NCBI GenBank assembly: GCA_035621215.1
Contig: CP141729.1
Span: 2,688,944-2,752,943 of the forward strand
Source of the DNA: Oscillospiraceae bacterium MB08-C2-2
GTDB taxonomy: Bacteria; Bacillota; Clostridia; Oscillospirales; Ruminococcaceae
Length of the DNA: 64,000 bases
Direction of reading: 5' to 3'
Each line of letters starts with the position of its first letter. The stretch's first letter is position 1. The notes under the pieces are model-generated. The model ran no database searches and had not been told where the DNA came from. It worked only from the letters and a program-made list of their open reading frames with translations. Of this stretch, positions 8,598-17,759 are shown piece after piece. The position numbers and the translations under genes are program-made.

Positions 8598-9740
8598 TTA
8601 TCGGTTAATGGCATCCTTGAGCTTATCAAAAAAGCTCTTGCGCTTGGCATAGTTTTTATCGCTGGTAGAAGCCTCAAATTCCTTGAGAAGCTCTTTTTGC
8701 TTGGAGGTCAGGTTTTGGGGAACCTCCAGCACCACCCGGACATATTGATCGCCACGGCCACGCCCGTTGACATAGGGCACACCCTTATTCCGCAGGCGGA
8801 AAGTGGTGCCGGGCTGGGTTCCTTCGGGCACCGAGTAGGAAACCTTACCGTCCACAGTGGGAACCACAATTTCGTCGCCAAGAGTTGCCTGTGTGTAAGT
8901 GAGGGGAATATCGCAGTGTATGTCAAAGCCGTTGCGTTCAAAAATAGTGTCCGGACGTACGGTAACGGTGATGATGCAGTCTCCAGGAGGGCCGTTGTTC
9001 AGGCCGGAATCGCCTTCTCCACGCAGGGCAAAGGCCTGACCGTCGTCAATACCGGCGGGAACATTTACTTCCACCTTTTTGGAGGTGCGTACCCGGGCTT
9101 TGCCGCCGCAGGTGCCGCAGGGAGAAGTGATGATGCGCCCCTTACCGCCGCACCGAGGGCAGGTTTTGGCTGTCTGGATCACGCCGATGGGGGTGCGCTG
9201 AGAAACCTTTACCTGACCGGCGCCGCCGCAATCGGGGCAAACCTCGGCCGAGGTCCCCGCCGCCGCACCAGTGCCGCCGCAGTCGTGGCAACTTTCCATA
9301 TGGCTGATGGAAATGGTCTTTTTACAGCCGTGGACTGCTTCCAGAAAATCCAGCGGCACGGTGATATGAACATCCCCGCCTTTGATCGGCCCGTTGGGGT
9401 TGCGGGTGCGGGTGCTTCCGCCGAAGCCGCCGAAAAAGCTCTCAAAGATATCCCCTAAATCATCAAAGCCGAAGCCACCGCCATAAGCACCGCCTCCACC
9501 GCCGAAGTTGGGGTCCACACCGGCGTGGCCATACTGGTCATACCGGCTTTTCTTTTCGGAATCGGATAAGACCTCATAGGCCTCGCCGATTTCCTTAAAT
9601 TTGGCTTCCGCATCTTTGTTGTCGGGGTTCAGGTCGGGGTGGTACTCCTTGGCCAGTTTGCGGTATGCCTTTTTAATTTCACTTTCAGAGGCTCCCTTGG
9701 CCACCCCAAGAACCTCATAATAGTCTCTCTTTTCTGGCAA
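8598..9740 (-). CDS. dnaJ: Chaperone protein DnaJ (Hsp40)
   Basis: Co-chaperone that delivers unfolded clients to DnaK and stimulates its ATPase. 380 residues with all three type I parts: an N-terminal J domain with the HPD motif (YHPDLN), a Gly/Phe-rich linker rich in GGG and FGG, and a zinc region with four CxxCxGxG-type repeats ([32 protein letters not shown]). I prefer the TTG at 9740, giving [13 protein letters not shown], because AGAGGTGG sits five bases upstream; the GTG at 9749 would lie inside that site. It is separated from dnaK by 472 bp containing terminator-like hairpins and tandem repeats, so it may be transcribed separately. Confidence 0.95.
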   Translation of the reverse strand: MPEKRDYYEVLGVAKGASESEIKKAYRKLAKEYHPDLNPDNKDAEAKFKEIGEAYEVLSDSEKKSRYDQYGHAGVDPNFGGGGGAYGGGFGFDDLGDIFESFFGGFGGSTRTRNPNGPIKGGDVHITVPLDFLEAVHGCKKTISISHMESCHDCGGTGAAAGTSAEVCPDCGGAGQVKVSQRTPIGVIQTAKTCPRCGGKGRIITSPCGTCGGKARVRTSKKVEVNVPAGIDDGQAFALRGEGDSGLNNGPPGDCIITVTVRPDTIFERNGFDIHCDIPLTYTQATLGDEIVVPTVDGKVSYSVPEGTQPGTTFRLRNKGVPYVNGRGRGDQYVRVVLEVPQNLTSKQKELLKEFEASTSDKNYAKRKSFFDKLKDAINR

Positions 9741-9874
9741 TATGACCACCTCTGTTTGGTAAGCAGGCGGGTGCCTGCGCTTTCTTGTTGGATTTTAGCA
9801 CACAAAATGTAGGTAATCGGTCAAAACACTCTTAGTCAGTATACCCGCAGACATGCCTTGGTGTCAATGGAGGC

Positions 9875-10058
9875 TTCGCCTCTTTCGTCGGGCATAGGCG
9901 TGTGGAAATCTTTACCTTCGTGCCCGTTGGCTTATAAGAGGCTTGCTTTGGGGTTTCGCCTCTTTCGTCGGGCATAGGCGTGTGGAAATCTTTACCTTCG
10001 TGCCCGTTGGCTTATAAGAGGCTTGCTTTGGGGTTTTGCCTCTTTCGCCGGGCATAGG
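9875..10058. repeat. 80-bp tandem repeat (2.3 copies) between dnaK and dnaJ
   Basis: Two almost identical 80-bp units (9875-9954 and 9955-10034) and a diverged third partial copy to about 10058. Each unit begins with a short GGC/GCC hairpin followed by TTTCGTCGGGCATAGGC. The same opening, with a compensated hairpin, recurs once at 53155-53182. No open frame spans the units and no spacers are present, so it is not a CRISPR. Confidence 0.9.
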
Positions 10059-10117
10059 CTTGCTTGCTGGAATTTGTTGAATCAGTCCTCGATGTCATGA
10101 ACACGGTTTTTCTTTGC

Positions 10118-10177
10118 TACTTTCTTTTTTTCAAAAAGAAAGTAAGGGCATCCGCCAGCGTGAAAGCCGGCGGATGC
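10118..10177 (-). terminator. Tandem hairpins downstream of dnaK
   Basis: Two hairpins follow the dnaK stop: a GC-rich 9-bp stem (10148-10156 with 10169-10177) and a 12-bp A/T stem (10118-10129 with 10133-10144). On the minus strand the first is followed by CCTTACTTTCTTTTT, which is consistent with termination. Confidence 0.6.
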
Positions 10178-10212
10178 TGATTGTATAACCTTAAGAGTAG
10201 TCCGGCAGGGGA

Positions 10213-12036
10213 TTACTTATCGTCGTTGACTTCGGTGTATTCGGCATCCACCACACCATCATCGGGGGCGCCGGGGTTGGGAGTACCTTCGGGAGCCGCG
10301 CCGCCTGTTTGCTCATAAACCTTAGCAGAAATCTCATAGAATTTCTTCTGGAGATCCTCCTGCTTGGCTTTAATGTCATCCAGATTGCTGCCCTTAAGAG
10401 ATTCCTTCAAAGCGTCTACCTTGCTCTGCACCTCGGATTTTTCAGCATCGCTGATCTTTCCGCCCAGCTCGCCCAAGGTTTTTTCGCTCTGATAAACCAG
10501 CTGATCGGCGTTGTTGCGGGTTTCAATTTCTTCCCGGCGCTTTTTATCCTCAGCGGCATACTGCTCGGCTTCCTTCATGGCCTTCTCAATATCCTCTTTG
10601 GACATGTTGGTGCTGGCAGAGATGGTGACATGCTGCTCTTTGCCGGTACCCTTATCCTTGGCGGATACATTAACAATGCCGTTGGCATCGATATCAAAGG
10701 TTACTTCGATCTGGGGAACGCCGCGGGGTGCGGGAGGAATGCTATCCAGATTAAAGCGGCCGAGGGTTTTGTTGTCGCTGGCCATGCTGCGCTCACCTTG
10801 AAGCACATGAACCTCAACGGAGGTCTGGCCGTCGGCGGCAGTGGAGAACACCTGGGATTTCCGGGTGGGGATGGTGGTGTTGCCTTCAATAATTTTGGTG
10901 AAAACGCCGCCAAGGGTTTCAAGACCCAAGGACAGAGGCGCTACATCCAGCAGAACCAAGCCTTCGACATCACCGGTGAGAACACCGCCCTGAATAGCGG
11001 CACCCAAAGCAACGCATTCATCGGGGTTGATGCCCTTAAAGGGATCCTTGCCCATGTAATTTTTAACAGCGTCCTGAACAGCGGGAATACGGGTGGAACC
11101 GCCCACCAGCAGAACCTTTTGAATGTCGCTGGGCTGGAGGCCTGCATCCTTCATGGCCTGCTTGACAGGGCCCATGGTTTTTTCCACCAGATCGGCGGTC
11201 AGCTCGTTGAACTTAGCCCGGGTCAGGGTGATATCCAAGTGCTTGGGGCCGGTTGCATCGGCGGTGATAAAGGGCAGGTTGATGTTGGCGGTGGGCATGC
11301 CGGAAAGCTCAATCTTGGCTTTTTCGGCTGCTTCCTTCAATCTCTGGAGAGCCATTTTGTCGCCCTTTAGATCAATGCCGCTTTCCTTTTTAAAGGTATC
11401 GGCCAAGTAGTTGATGACACGCTCGTCAAAATCATCGCCGCCCAAGCGGTTGTTACCGGCAGTAGCCAGAACTTCCTGAACGCCGTCGCCCATTTCAATG
11501 ATGGAAACGTCGAAGGTACCGCCGCCAAGGTCATAAACCATGATTTTCTGGTCTTCTTCCTTGCCCAAGCCGTAGGAAAGGGCGGCAGCAGTAGGCTCGT
11601 TGATGATTCTCTTGACTTCAAGACCCGCAATGCGGCCGGCATCCTTGGTGGCCTGACGCTGGGAGTCGGTAAAATAAGCGGGCACGGTGATGACCGCTTC
11701 GGTGACAGGATGGCCCAGATAAGCCTCTGCATCCTCTTTCAGCTTTTTCAGCACCATAGCGGAAATTTCTTGGGGTGTATACTTTTTGCCGTCAATATCC
11801 ACCTTGTAGTCGGTGCCCATGTGGCGTTTGATGGAAATCACGGTGCGGTCGGGGTTGGTGATGGCTTGACGCTTTGCCACCTGACCCACCATACGCTCGC
11901 CATCCTTGGCGAAAGCGACTACAGAAGGGGTGGTGCGGGAGCCCTCGGGATTGGCGATAACAACGGCTTCGCCGCCTTCCATAACGGCTACGCAGGAGTT
12001 GGTTGTACCTAAATCGATACCAATAATTTTACCCAT
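10213..12036 (-). CDS. dnaK: Chaperone protein DnaK (Hsp70)
   Basis: ATP-driven Hsp70 that binds exposed hydrophobic segments of clients. 607 residues, normal for a Firmicute. The nucleotide-binding domain starts with [19 protein letters not shown] and has the phosphate loop [13 protein letters not shown]; the substrate domain and helical lid follow, ending in an acidic tail ([11 protein letters not shown]). The short Gram-positive form is recognisable by the early TTPSVVAF after GSR. AAGGAGGA precedes the ATG. It lies third in the CIRCE-controlled operon after hrcA and grpE. Confidence 0.98.
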   Translation of the reverse strand: MGKIIGIDLGTTNSCVAVMEGGEAVVIANPEGSRTTPSVVAFAKDGERMVGQVAKRQAITNPDRTVISIKRHMGTDYKVDIDGKKYTPQEISAMVLKKLKEDAEAYLGHPVTEAVITVPAYFTDSQRQATKDAGRIAGLEVKRIINEPTAAALSYGLGKEEDQKIMVYDLGGGTFDVSIIEMGDGVQEVLATAGNNRLGGDDFDERVINYLADTFKKESGIDLKGDKMALQRLKEAAEKAKIELSGMPTANINLPFITADATGPKHLDITLTRAKFNELTADLVEKTMGPVKQAMKDAGLQPSDIQKVLLVGGSTRIPAVQDAVKNYMGKDPFKGINPDECVALGAAIQGGVLTGDVEGLVLLDVAPLSLGLETLGGVFTKIIEGNTTIPTRKSQVFSTAADGQTSVEVHVLQGERSMASDNKTLGRFNLDSIPPAPRGVPQIEVTFDIDANGIVNVSAKDKGTGKEQHVTISASTNMSKEDIEKAMKEAEQYAAEDKKRREEIETRNNADQLVYQSEKTLGELGGKISDAEKSEVQSKVDALKESLKGSNLDDIKAKQEDLQKKFYEISAKVYEQTGGAAPEGTPNPGAPDDGVVDAEYTEVNDDK

Positions 12037-12060
12037 AATAAAAAAGTCCTCCTTTTACAG

Positions 12061-12089
12061 CCGGTGGGGCGTCGCCCCGACTTTACCGG
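12061..12089. other. Hairpin in the grpE-dnaK spacer
   Basis: Nested stems CCGGT/ACCGG (12061-12065 with 12085-12089) and GGGGC/GCCCC (12066-12070 with 12074-12078), without a T tract. It could be an mRNA processing or stability element between grpE and dnaK. Confidence 0.45.
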
Positions 12090-12131
12090 CCGGATGTTGT
12101 GTTTGATCAAATAATTTATATGAACAGGAAG

Positions 12132-12677
12132 CTAGTTTGCGGTTTGCACCATGGCATACCGGATAACACGATCCCCTATACTATAACCCTTTTGCAGAAC
12201 CTGCGAAACCACGTTTTCGCCCAAAGCCTCATCCTCGATATGCATCACGGCGTTGTGACGCTGGGGGTCAAAGGGCTCTCCCACCACGCCGATGGCCTTG
12301 ACTCCGAAGGAATCCATGACCCCTTGCAGGCTCTGGTAAATCATGTCGATGCCTTTCAGGAACTCGCTGTCTTCACAGGGATGCTCCATGGCCCGCTCAA
12401 AGTTATCCAGCACAGGCAAAAACTTTTCAACAGCGGCGGCTGTGGCAGTGGGGAAAAGCTCCTCCCGTTCCCGCTGGCTGCGCTTGCGGAAGTTATCGTA
12501 TTCCGCCATAGTGCGCAGATGTTGGTCGGTCAGCTCAGCCACCCGTTTTTCCAGCAGTTCCAATTCGGTGGGCTGCTGTGCCTCCTCCTGAGAAGTGGCT
12601 TCGGTTTCCTGGCAGGTTGGGATTTCCTCCTCCAGAGGTGTTTCGAGGCAGGAATCTTTATCGTCTATGTGACCCAT
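12132..12677 (-). CDS. grpE: Nucleotide exchange factor GrpE
   Basis: Releases ADP from DnaK and so resets the Hsp70 cycle. 181 residues: an acidic N-terminal tail, a long dimerising helix (residues about 38-85, LELLEKRVAELTDQHLRTMAEYDNFRKRS) and the C-terminal beta-wing with FDPQRHNAVMHIE and GYSIGDRVIRYAMV. The ATG at 12677 has AAAGGAGA eleven bases upstream; an open extension to 12815 overlaps hrcA and is not GrpE-like. It begins 31 bp after hrcA. Confidence 0.96.
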   Translation of the reverse strand: MGHIDDKDSCLETPLEEEIPTCQETEATSQEEAQQPTELELLEKRVAELTDQHLRTMAEYDNFRKRSQREREELFPTATAAAVEKFLPVLDNFERAMEHPCEDSEFLKGIDMIYQSLQGVMDSFGVKAIGVVGEPFDPQRHNAVMHIEDEALGENVVSQVLQKGYSIGDRVIRYAMVQTAN

Positions 12678-12708
12678 GTCGTGATCTGTCTCCTTTCCGT
12701 GGCCCCGC

Positions 12709-13737
12709 TCAATCCCGAGGCTCCAATGTTTCTGAAAGCAACTCCCCCAAGGTCTTGGCAAAATATTCAAGGTGGGGGATGATGCGGGCATAATTGATGC
12801 GGATGGGGCCAACAACGGCTACAGCCCCGGCACGCTGCCCGCCCACATCGTAGTGGGTGACCAGCACAGAGGAATTGATCAGCTCATGGGGCTGGTTTTC
12901 CTTGCCTATGGTCACACTGATGCCAGTATCGCTGGTGATCAGCTCCTGCACCTTTTCCTTCTGGCCCAAAAGATCCAGAAGATCCCGGGCAACCTGCTCA
13001 AATTCCCTGTATTCCAGCAGCCGGGTGCCGCCGGAAAGGAAATAATGGCCATCGTTGATTTCTTTGCAAAGCTCATAAATGCTGACAAGGATGGGGGTGA
13101 AAATTCTTGAATATTCACCCAGTGAAACCGAGGCGGAGCTAATGTATTCCGACGAGATGCTATCCAAGCTTTTACCGGAAAGCCGGGAGTTGATAAAGTT
13201 AATAAAAAACTCGATCAGCTTAGGTGTCAGAATAAAATCCACCCGGCAGACCTTGCTGCGAATCATACCGTTGGTGGCAATCACAATAATCACCACGGTG
13301 TTGGTACCGGCGGCAATGAGATCGATGCGGCTTACCCTGACCGTTTTGGGGGTATAGGTGGAGGCGATGGTGGCGCAGTTGGTGTAACTGGCCAGAGCCT
13401 GTGCCGTATCGGCTAAAAGCCGATCAGGGTCCGGGTTGCGCACATTAAAGAGGGAATCAATTTCGTCCCGCTCCTCTTGAGATAAAGGATCGCACCGCAT
13501 AATGGAATCAATGTATTCCCGGTAGCCTAAATGAGAGGGAACCCGCCCCGCCGAAGTGTGGGGCTGCTCCAAGTAACCCATTTCAAAAAGCCAAGCCATA
13601 TCGCTGCGGATGGTGGCGGATGAAACCGGCATACCCAGATATTCCACCAGAAGCTTTGAGCCCACGGGCTCTCCTGTCTGAATAAAAATTTCCACAATGG
13701 CTGCTAAAATTTTCTTTTTTCGTTCGCTGAGAGTCAC
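12709..13737 (-). CDS. hrcA: Heat-inducible transcription repressor HrcA
   Basis: Represses the dnaK (and usually groE) genes by binding CIRCE and needs GroEL for activity, which makes it a titration sensor for unfolded protein. 342 residues: N-terminal winged helix (LSERKKKILAAIVEIFIQTGEPVGSKLL, then VSSATIRSDMAWLFEMGYL) and a GAF-like domain with GHYFLSGGTRLLEY. The start is GTG at 13737, six bases after AAGGAGGTGA. First gene of the heat-shock operon; two CIRCE elements lie in front of it. Confidence 0.97.
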   Translation of the reverse strand: MTLSERKKKILAAIVEIFIQTGEPVGSKLLVEYLGMPVSSATIRSDMAWLFEMGYLEQPHTSAGRVPSHLGYREYIDSIMRCDPLSQEERDEIDSLFNVRNPDPDRLLADTAQALASYTNCATIASTYTPKTVRVSRIDLIAAGTNTVVIIVIATNGMIRSKVCRVDFILTPKLIEFFINFINSRLSGKSLDSISSEYISSASVSLGEYSRIFTPILVSIYELCKEINDGHYFLSGGTRLLEYREFEQVARDLLDLLGQKEKVQELITSDTGISVTIGKENQPHELINSSVLVTHYDVGGQRAGAVAVVGPIRINYARIIPHLEYFAKTLGELLSETLEPRD

Positions 13738-13784
13738 AGGCTCACCTCCTTTTTATGCCATGGCTAAAAGGTTTGTTTTGGATA

Positions 13785-13811
13785 CTGGCACTCATGTATC
13801 TTGAGTGCTAA
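13785..13811. promoter_or_regulatory. CIRCE element 1 (HrcA operator)
   Basis: Arms CTGGCACTC (13785-13793) and GAGTGCTAA (13803-13811) with the canonical 9-bp spacer; the left arm has a single change from strict symmetry near its outer end. It covers the predicted transcription start of hrcA. Confidence 0.95.
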
Positions 13812-13815
13812 ACAC

Positions 13816-13844
13816 AATATAGCATGAAAACTTCCCTTTGTCAA
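13816..13844 (-). promoter_or_regulatory. hrcA operon promoter
   Basis: Minus strand TTGACA (13844-13839), 17-bp spacer, TATATT (13821-13816): a strong sigma-A promoter set between two CIRCE elements. Confidence 0.9.
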
Positions 13845-13872
13845 GGGCGTTCACAGATTGTTTTCACATTTT

Positions 13873-13899
13873 CTAGCACTCTAATCAATCGAGTGCTAG
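13873..13899. promoter_or_regulatory. CIRCE element 2 (HrcA operator)
   Basis: Perfectly symmetric arms CTAGCACTC (13873-13881) and GAGTGCTAG (13891-13899), 9-bp spacer, upstream of the -35 box. Two operators flanking one promoter would allow tight repression. Confidence 0.95.
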
Positions 13900-14380
13900 A
13901 TCAACGAAATTTTTTAAAAAATTTTCCAGCAAGCTGCAATAATTTTGACATTATTCGTCACCTATTAATTGAAAGCTTTAAAATAAACCTTAATAATCAC
14001 GCTTTGTAAGAATTTTAGAAAAATACGCTCCTATTGTGGTGTTTTGCATAAATTTTTGATTGCCTATATTTTGGTGATAGACTTGAGCATCGCATTGTGC
14101 GAAAACGAAGCCATAAAAAAGCTTTTAAAAAAGCCGTTTTTATAGAATTATTTTGCGGAAGCCTCTTTTTGGCACCCAGTTTGCCAGCGGTCAGCAGTGT
14201 TTTTTCCCTTACAAATTGGGATTATAATTATTACAAAAGTATGTTATACTGTATTTTGTTAAATTTTATTTTGTCTGTGAACCACTGCGGCAAGCGAAAC
14301 AGAAGGTTAAACTGTAATTTTTTGCCCCTGTGCCTTTGCTTGGTACGGGCGGAAGGTTAGTTATTTTGGAGGAGGTAATT
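13900..14380. other. AT-rich divergent intergenic region
   Basis: Separates the hrcA promoter from the sortase. A TATACT at 14245-14250 could serve the sortase, but the -35 side (TTATAA) is poor. I see no gene, known RNA or repeat here. Confidence 0.4.
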
Positions 14381-15436
14381 ATGAGTAACCCCAGCAGACG
14401 CAGAGCTTCTTCTGCAAAAAAAGCCGTTAGGCGCACAGCTGTATTTGCTACGACTGGATTTGTGGTGATACTTAGCGGCGTTTTGTGTCTCCATTCTCTG
14501 TTTTCTACCGGCGAGGCAGCGGCTGCCCCCAGCCTGATCAATGGATCGGTGACGGTTGGCAGCGTTCAAACTAAAACACATATGGTGAGCAATTTGGCAC
14601 CTTCTGCCGCAGAGGCAACCCGGGAAAATAAACCCAAGGTAGAAACAGCGGTTTATAACCCATCTTCTGCCAAGCAGACCGATACAGGCTCTGCTTTGAA
14701 GATTGCTCCCGTTTCTTTTGAAGACGACGATGATGACCAGAAGGAAGCAGTAGCTGCATCCGTTCCTGTTAAAAAATTCGGTGATAAAATTTCCGAATGG
14801 AACAAGATCAACGGCGATGTAAAGGCATGGCTGCAAGTCGGCGGCACCAATATCGATTACCCTGTTATCTTTTATCCACAGGATGTAAATTATTACACCC
14901 ATTTGAACTACCGTAAGCAGCAGGATAAGAATGGCGTTATCTGGGCGGATGCCAAGGCTGTTGCCGGTTCTGCGGAGAATCTCACCAAAAATACGGTTAT
15001 CTATGGACATAACTGGACAAACTACTCCACGCCGAAAATTGGCGATGCCAATGATGTGATGTTTGCTCAGCTTCCGGCCTTCCATTATCTGGATTTTGCC
15101 AAGCAGAACCAGTTCATTAACTTCTCCACGGCGGAAGGCGATATGCGGTTCCAGGTTTTTGCCGCATTCTATACCGAGATTGATTTCTATTACAACAACA
15201 GCGCTCCTACCACCGATGAGCTGAAAGCCATTATTTCCAGTGCCCGCAATCGGAGCCTTCACGATTATGACATTCAGGTAAGCGGCGACGATAAGATTGT
15301 TACCCTTTCCACCTGCACCCGTGTGTTTGGCAAGACCGACCGCCAGCGCTTTGTGGTTATGGGCAAACTGGTGGATTCCACCGCTCAAAATGTTACCGTC
15401 ACTGCCAACAACGATTACCAGAAGCCCAACCTGTAA
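14381..15436 (+). CDS. Class B-like sortase
   Basis: A cysteine transpeptidase that joins surface proteins to the cell wall or to each other. 351 residues with one N-terminal membrane helix (about residues 20-42), a disordered Ser/Asp-rich linker to about residue 130, and the sortase fold after it. The catalytic His is in YGHNW (about residue 210), Cys in LSTC (about residue 312) and Arg in DRQRF. IDYPVIF and the inserted helix before the Cys resemble SrtB. The ATG at 14381 is preceded by GGAGGAGG. No substrate is encoded beside it; the LPRTG protein at 39946 is the only candidate in the window, although SrtB classically uses NPxTN motifs. Confidence 0.85.
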   Translation: MSNPSRRRASSAKKAVRRTAVFATTGFVVILSGVLCLHSLFSTGEAAAAPSLINGSVTVGSVQTKTHMVSNLAPSAAEATRENKPKVETAVYNPSSAKQTDTGSALKIAPVSFEDDDDDQKEAVAASVPVKKFGDKISEWNKINGDVKAWLQVGGTNIDYPVIFYPQDVNYYTHLNYRKQQDKNGVIWADAKAVAGSAENLTKNTVIYGHNWTNYSTPKIGDANDVMFAQLPAFHYLDFAKQNQFINFSTAEGDMRFQVFAAFYTEIDFYYNNSAPTTDELKAIISSARNRSLHDYDIQVSGDDKIVTLSTCTRVFGKTDRQRFVVMGKLVDSTAQNVTVTANNDYQKPNL

Positions 15437-15456
15437 TCGGATAGAATTGCATTATT

Positions 15457-15488
15457 AAAATCCTCCGGCTTTTTGCCGGGGGATTTTT
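15457..15488 (+). terminator. Sortase terminator
   Basis: A 13-bp stem (15457-15469 with 15475-15487, one wobble pair) ending in five T residues (15484-15488). Confidence 0.9.
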
Positions 15489-15503
15489 GCCTTTAAGCGG
15501 CGG

Positions 15504-15532
15504 TTGACAAGCCATTGCTGCCGTGTTACCAT
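15504..15532 (+). promoter_or_regulatory. Promoter of the cobalamin operon
   Basis: TTGACA (15504-15509), 17-bp spacer, TACCAT (15527-15532). The leader from here to cobT is only about 50 bases, too short for a cobalamin riboswitch. Confidence 0.5.
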
Positions 15533-15586
15533 TTTTTTAAACAACCGAAAATCAAGAGCGGCAGGACTCGGCAAAGGATGGCTAAA

Positions 15587-16681
15587 ATGGAGCAAAACGA
15601 AAAAAGGTTAAAAAGCCTGTTTCCGCAGGTCAAAACAGTGGATGTCAAGGCGGCCCGGGCGGCACAGCGGCGGCTGGATAGCCTCATTAAGCCCACAGGC
15701 AGTCTGGGGCGCCTGGAAGAAATGGCCGTGCAGGTCTGCGGGATTACCGGCGAGCTTTATCCAGAGATCCACCGGCGCAGTCTGCTGATTATGGCGGCAG
15801 ATAACGGTGTGGTGGCCCAAGGCGTGGCCGGTGCACCCCAATCGGTGACTCTTTCCCAAACGAAAAATTTGGCGCTGGGTGTTGCCGGGGCAGCTGTATT
15901 GGCACGTCAGTTTAGCGCTGATTTAGTTGTGGTGGATGTGGGTGTGGATACCGATGAGGTGATGCAGGGGGTGCTTGACCGGAAAATACGCCGCAGCACC
16001 GGGGATATTTCCCAAGAAGCGGCCATGACCCGGGAGCAGGCCTGTGCCGCTATATTGGTGGGCGTGGAAACAGCCCATGAGGCTTATGAGCAGGGTAGCC
16101 GCCTGCTGGGTGCAGGAGAAATGGGTATCGGCAACACCACCACAGCGGCGGCGGTGCTTTGCGGCCTGACCGGCCTTGCCCCCCGGCAGACCGTGGGCTT
16201 TGGCGCCGGGCTGACGCAGGAGGGCTACCAGAACAAAATCAGCGTGGTGGAAAAAGCACTTGCCTTTCATAAAGCGCATTCCAATGACCCGCTTGAGGTT
16301 CTTTCCAAGCTGGGTGGGCTGGATATTGCCGCTATGGCAGGGATTTATCTGGGTGGAGCTATCACAGGCTGCCCGGTGGTGGTGGATGGCTTTATCTCCG
16401 CAGTAGCGGCCTTGGTAGCCTGCCGCTTGGAACCGGCCATACGCCTCTTTCTGCTGGCCTCTCACCGTTCGGCGGAGCCTGGCTTCCGCTGGGTCATTGA
16501 AGAAATGGGTTTGGAGCCTCCCTTGGATTTGGGGATGCGCCTTGGTGAGGGGAGCGGCTGCCCACTGCTTTTTGCCTTGTTGGATGGGGCTTTTGCCGCC
16601 ATGCGGGAAATGGCCAGCTTTCAGGAGGCCGGTATGGATGAGGAATACCAGAAGCCATTGGCTTTTGCTGCAAAGGAGTAG
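15587..16681 (+). CDS. cobT: Nicotinate-nucleotide--dimethylbenzimidazole phosphoribosyltransferase
   Basis: Activates the lower-ligand base by moving ribose phosphate from nicotinate mononucleotide to dimethylbenzimidazole, giving alpha-ribazole phosphate. 364 residues with typical family segments: LIKPTGSLGRLEEMA near the N-terminus, MAADNGVVAQGVAGAPQSVT, the GEMGIGNTTTAAAV loop and LGEGSGCPLLF near the end. AAAGGA lies eight bases before the ATG at 15587; upstream in-frame codons lack a site. It opens a tightly packed operon for the nucleotide loop of cobalamin; cobO follows after 2 bp. Confidence 0.95.
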   Translation: MEQNEKRLKSLFPQVKTVDVKAARAAQRRLDSLIKPTGSLGRLEEMAVQVCGITGELYPEIHRRSLLIMAADNGVVAQGVAGAPQSVTLSQTKNLALGVAGAAVLARQFSADLVVVDVGVDTDEVMQGVLDRKIRRSTGDISQEAAMTREQACAAILVGVETAHEAYEQGSRLLGAGEMGIGNTTTAAAVLCGLTGLAPRQTVGFGAGLTQEGYQNKISVVEKALAFHKAHSNDPLEVLSKLGGLDIAAMAGIYLGGAITGCPVVVDGFISAVAALVACRLEPAIRLFLLASHRSAEPGFRWVIEEMGLEPPLDLGMRLGEGSGCPLLFALLDGAFAAMREMASFQEAGMDEEYQKPLAFAAKE

Positions 16682-16683
16682 CC

Positions 16684-17205
16684 ATGGAAAAGGGATATAT
16701 ACAAGTGTATACCGGGAATGGCAAGGGTAAAACCACTGCCTTGCTGGGTCTTGCCCTGCGGGCCTGCGGAGCGGGGCTGGGGGTATATCTGGGCCAGTTC
16801 CTCAAGGAAGACAGCACCAGTGAGATACAGGCTTTGAAGGCCTACCTGCCCCAGGTAACGGTGGAGCAGTATGGGCCGGGCTATTTTATAGCAGGCAGAG
16901 AGCCCAATGAGCAGGAAAAAGCCATGGGAACTGCCGGGCTGGAAAAGGCCCGGGTGGCCATGCTTTCAGGAAAATACAGCCTGATTTTGCTGGATGAAAT
17001 CAACGTTGCCTTGAGCAAGGGCTTGGTGGAATTGGATGCTGTGCTGGCGCTGATGGAGCAGAAGCCTGCCGGTGTGGAGCTGGTGCTAACCGGCAGAGGA
17101 GCGATGCCGGAAATCATCGAGGCTGCTGATCTGGTTACCGAAATGCGGGAAATCAAGCATTACTATAAAGACGGCGTGCAGGCCCGGGTGGGGATTGAGC
17201 GATGA
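16684..17205 (+). CDS. cobO: Cob(I)alamin/corrinoid adenosyltransferase (CobO/CobA type)
   Basis: Transfers the 5'-deoxyadenosyl group of ATP to the Co(I) of corrinoids, forming the adenosylated intermediates used in salvage and assembly. 173 residues; P-loop GNGKGKTT near residues 11-18, LDEINVALSKGL as the Walker B region and TGRGAMPEIIEAADLVTEM at the end, all usual for the BtuR/CobO family. The ribosome binding site (AAAGGAG) lies in the last codons of cobT. Overlaps cobU by 4 bp. Confidence 0.95.
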   Translation: MEKGYIQVYTGNGKGKTTALLGLALRACGAGLGVYLGQFLKEDSTSEIQALKAYLPQVTVEQYGPGYFIAGREPNEQEKAMGTAGLEKARVAMLSGKYSLILLDEINVALSKGLVELDAVLALMEQKPAGVELVLTGRGAMPEIIEAADLVTEMREIKHYYKDGVQARVGIER

Positions 17206-17759
17206 ACATACTCATTGGCGGCGGCTGTAAAAATGGGAAATCCACCCTCGCTCAGCACCTTGCCCGGGAATTGGCGGGGGAAAAGCTTTATTACATCGCC
17301 ACCATGGAGCCTGTAGATGGTGAGGATCACCAACGCATTGCCCGCCACCGCCGGGAGCGGGAGGGCTGGGGCTTTGAAACGCTGGAACAGCCTCGCCACA
17401 TTGAAAAGATTCTGGAGCGAAGCGACCCGGCTGGTACCTTTCTGCTGGATAGCATCACCTCCCTGTTGGCACAGGAGATGTTTTTGCCCGATGGTTCGGT
17501 GAGCCAGGAGGCGGGAAGCCTCGTCACAAAGGGGCTGACCCAGCTGGCTCAGGCCACCGGTCATCTGGTGATGGTATCCGATGCCATTTACTCCGATGCC
17601 CGCCAGTATGATAGCCTGACCCAGCTTTATCGCCGGGAGTTGGCGGGGGTAGAGCGGGCCATGGCCGCTCTCTGCGACTGTGTGCTGGAGGTTAGTGCAG
17701 GTTGTGTGATTTTCCATAAGGGAAGGGAGGCGCTGAGCGGTTTTGAAGCGATTCTTTAA
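17202..17759 (+). CDS. cobU: Adenosylcobinamide kinase/guanylyltransferase (CobU-like)
   Basis: Phosphorylates adenosylcobinamide and then adds GMP, giving AdoCbi-GDP for CobS. 185 residues with a P-loop (GGCKNGKSTLA) at the N-terminus, IATMEPVDGED and the RIARHRRER segment whose His corresponds to the GMP-carrying residue of CobU. The C-terminal third is less canonical: the usual GxGIVP segment is replaced by SDAIYSDARQYD. A second, shorter CobU-like protein is encoded at 18622. Start ATG overlaps the cobO stop. Confidence 0.85.
   Translation: MNILIGGGCKNGKSTLAQHLARELAGEKLYYIATMEPVDGEDHQRIARHRREREGWGFETLEQPRHIEKILERSDPAGTFLLDSITSLLAQEMFLPDGSVSQEAGSLVTKGLTQLAQATGHLVMVSDAIYSDARQYDSLTQLYRRELAGVERAMAALCDCVLEVSAGCVIFHKGREALSGFEAIL

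Noticed and set aside
9875..10058. CRISPR array
   Set aside because: The 80-bp units are contiguous, without unique spacers, and there are no cas genes.
13900..14380. Promoter for the sortase at 14222-14250
   Set aside because: The -10 (TATACT) is acceptable but the -35 (TTATAA) is too poor in an AT-rich background to list as a feature.
15489..15587. Cobalamin riboswitch before cobT
   Set aside because: The leader is too short and carries no B12-box-like sequence.
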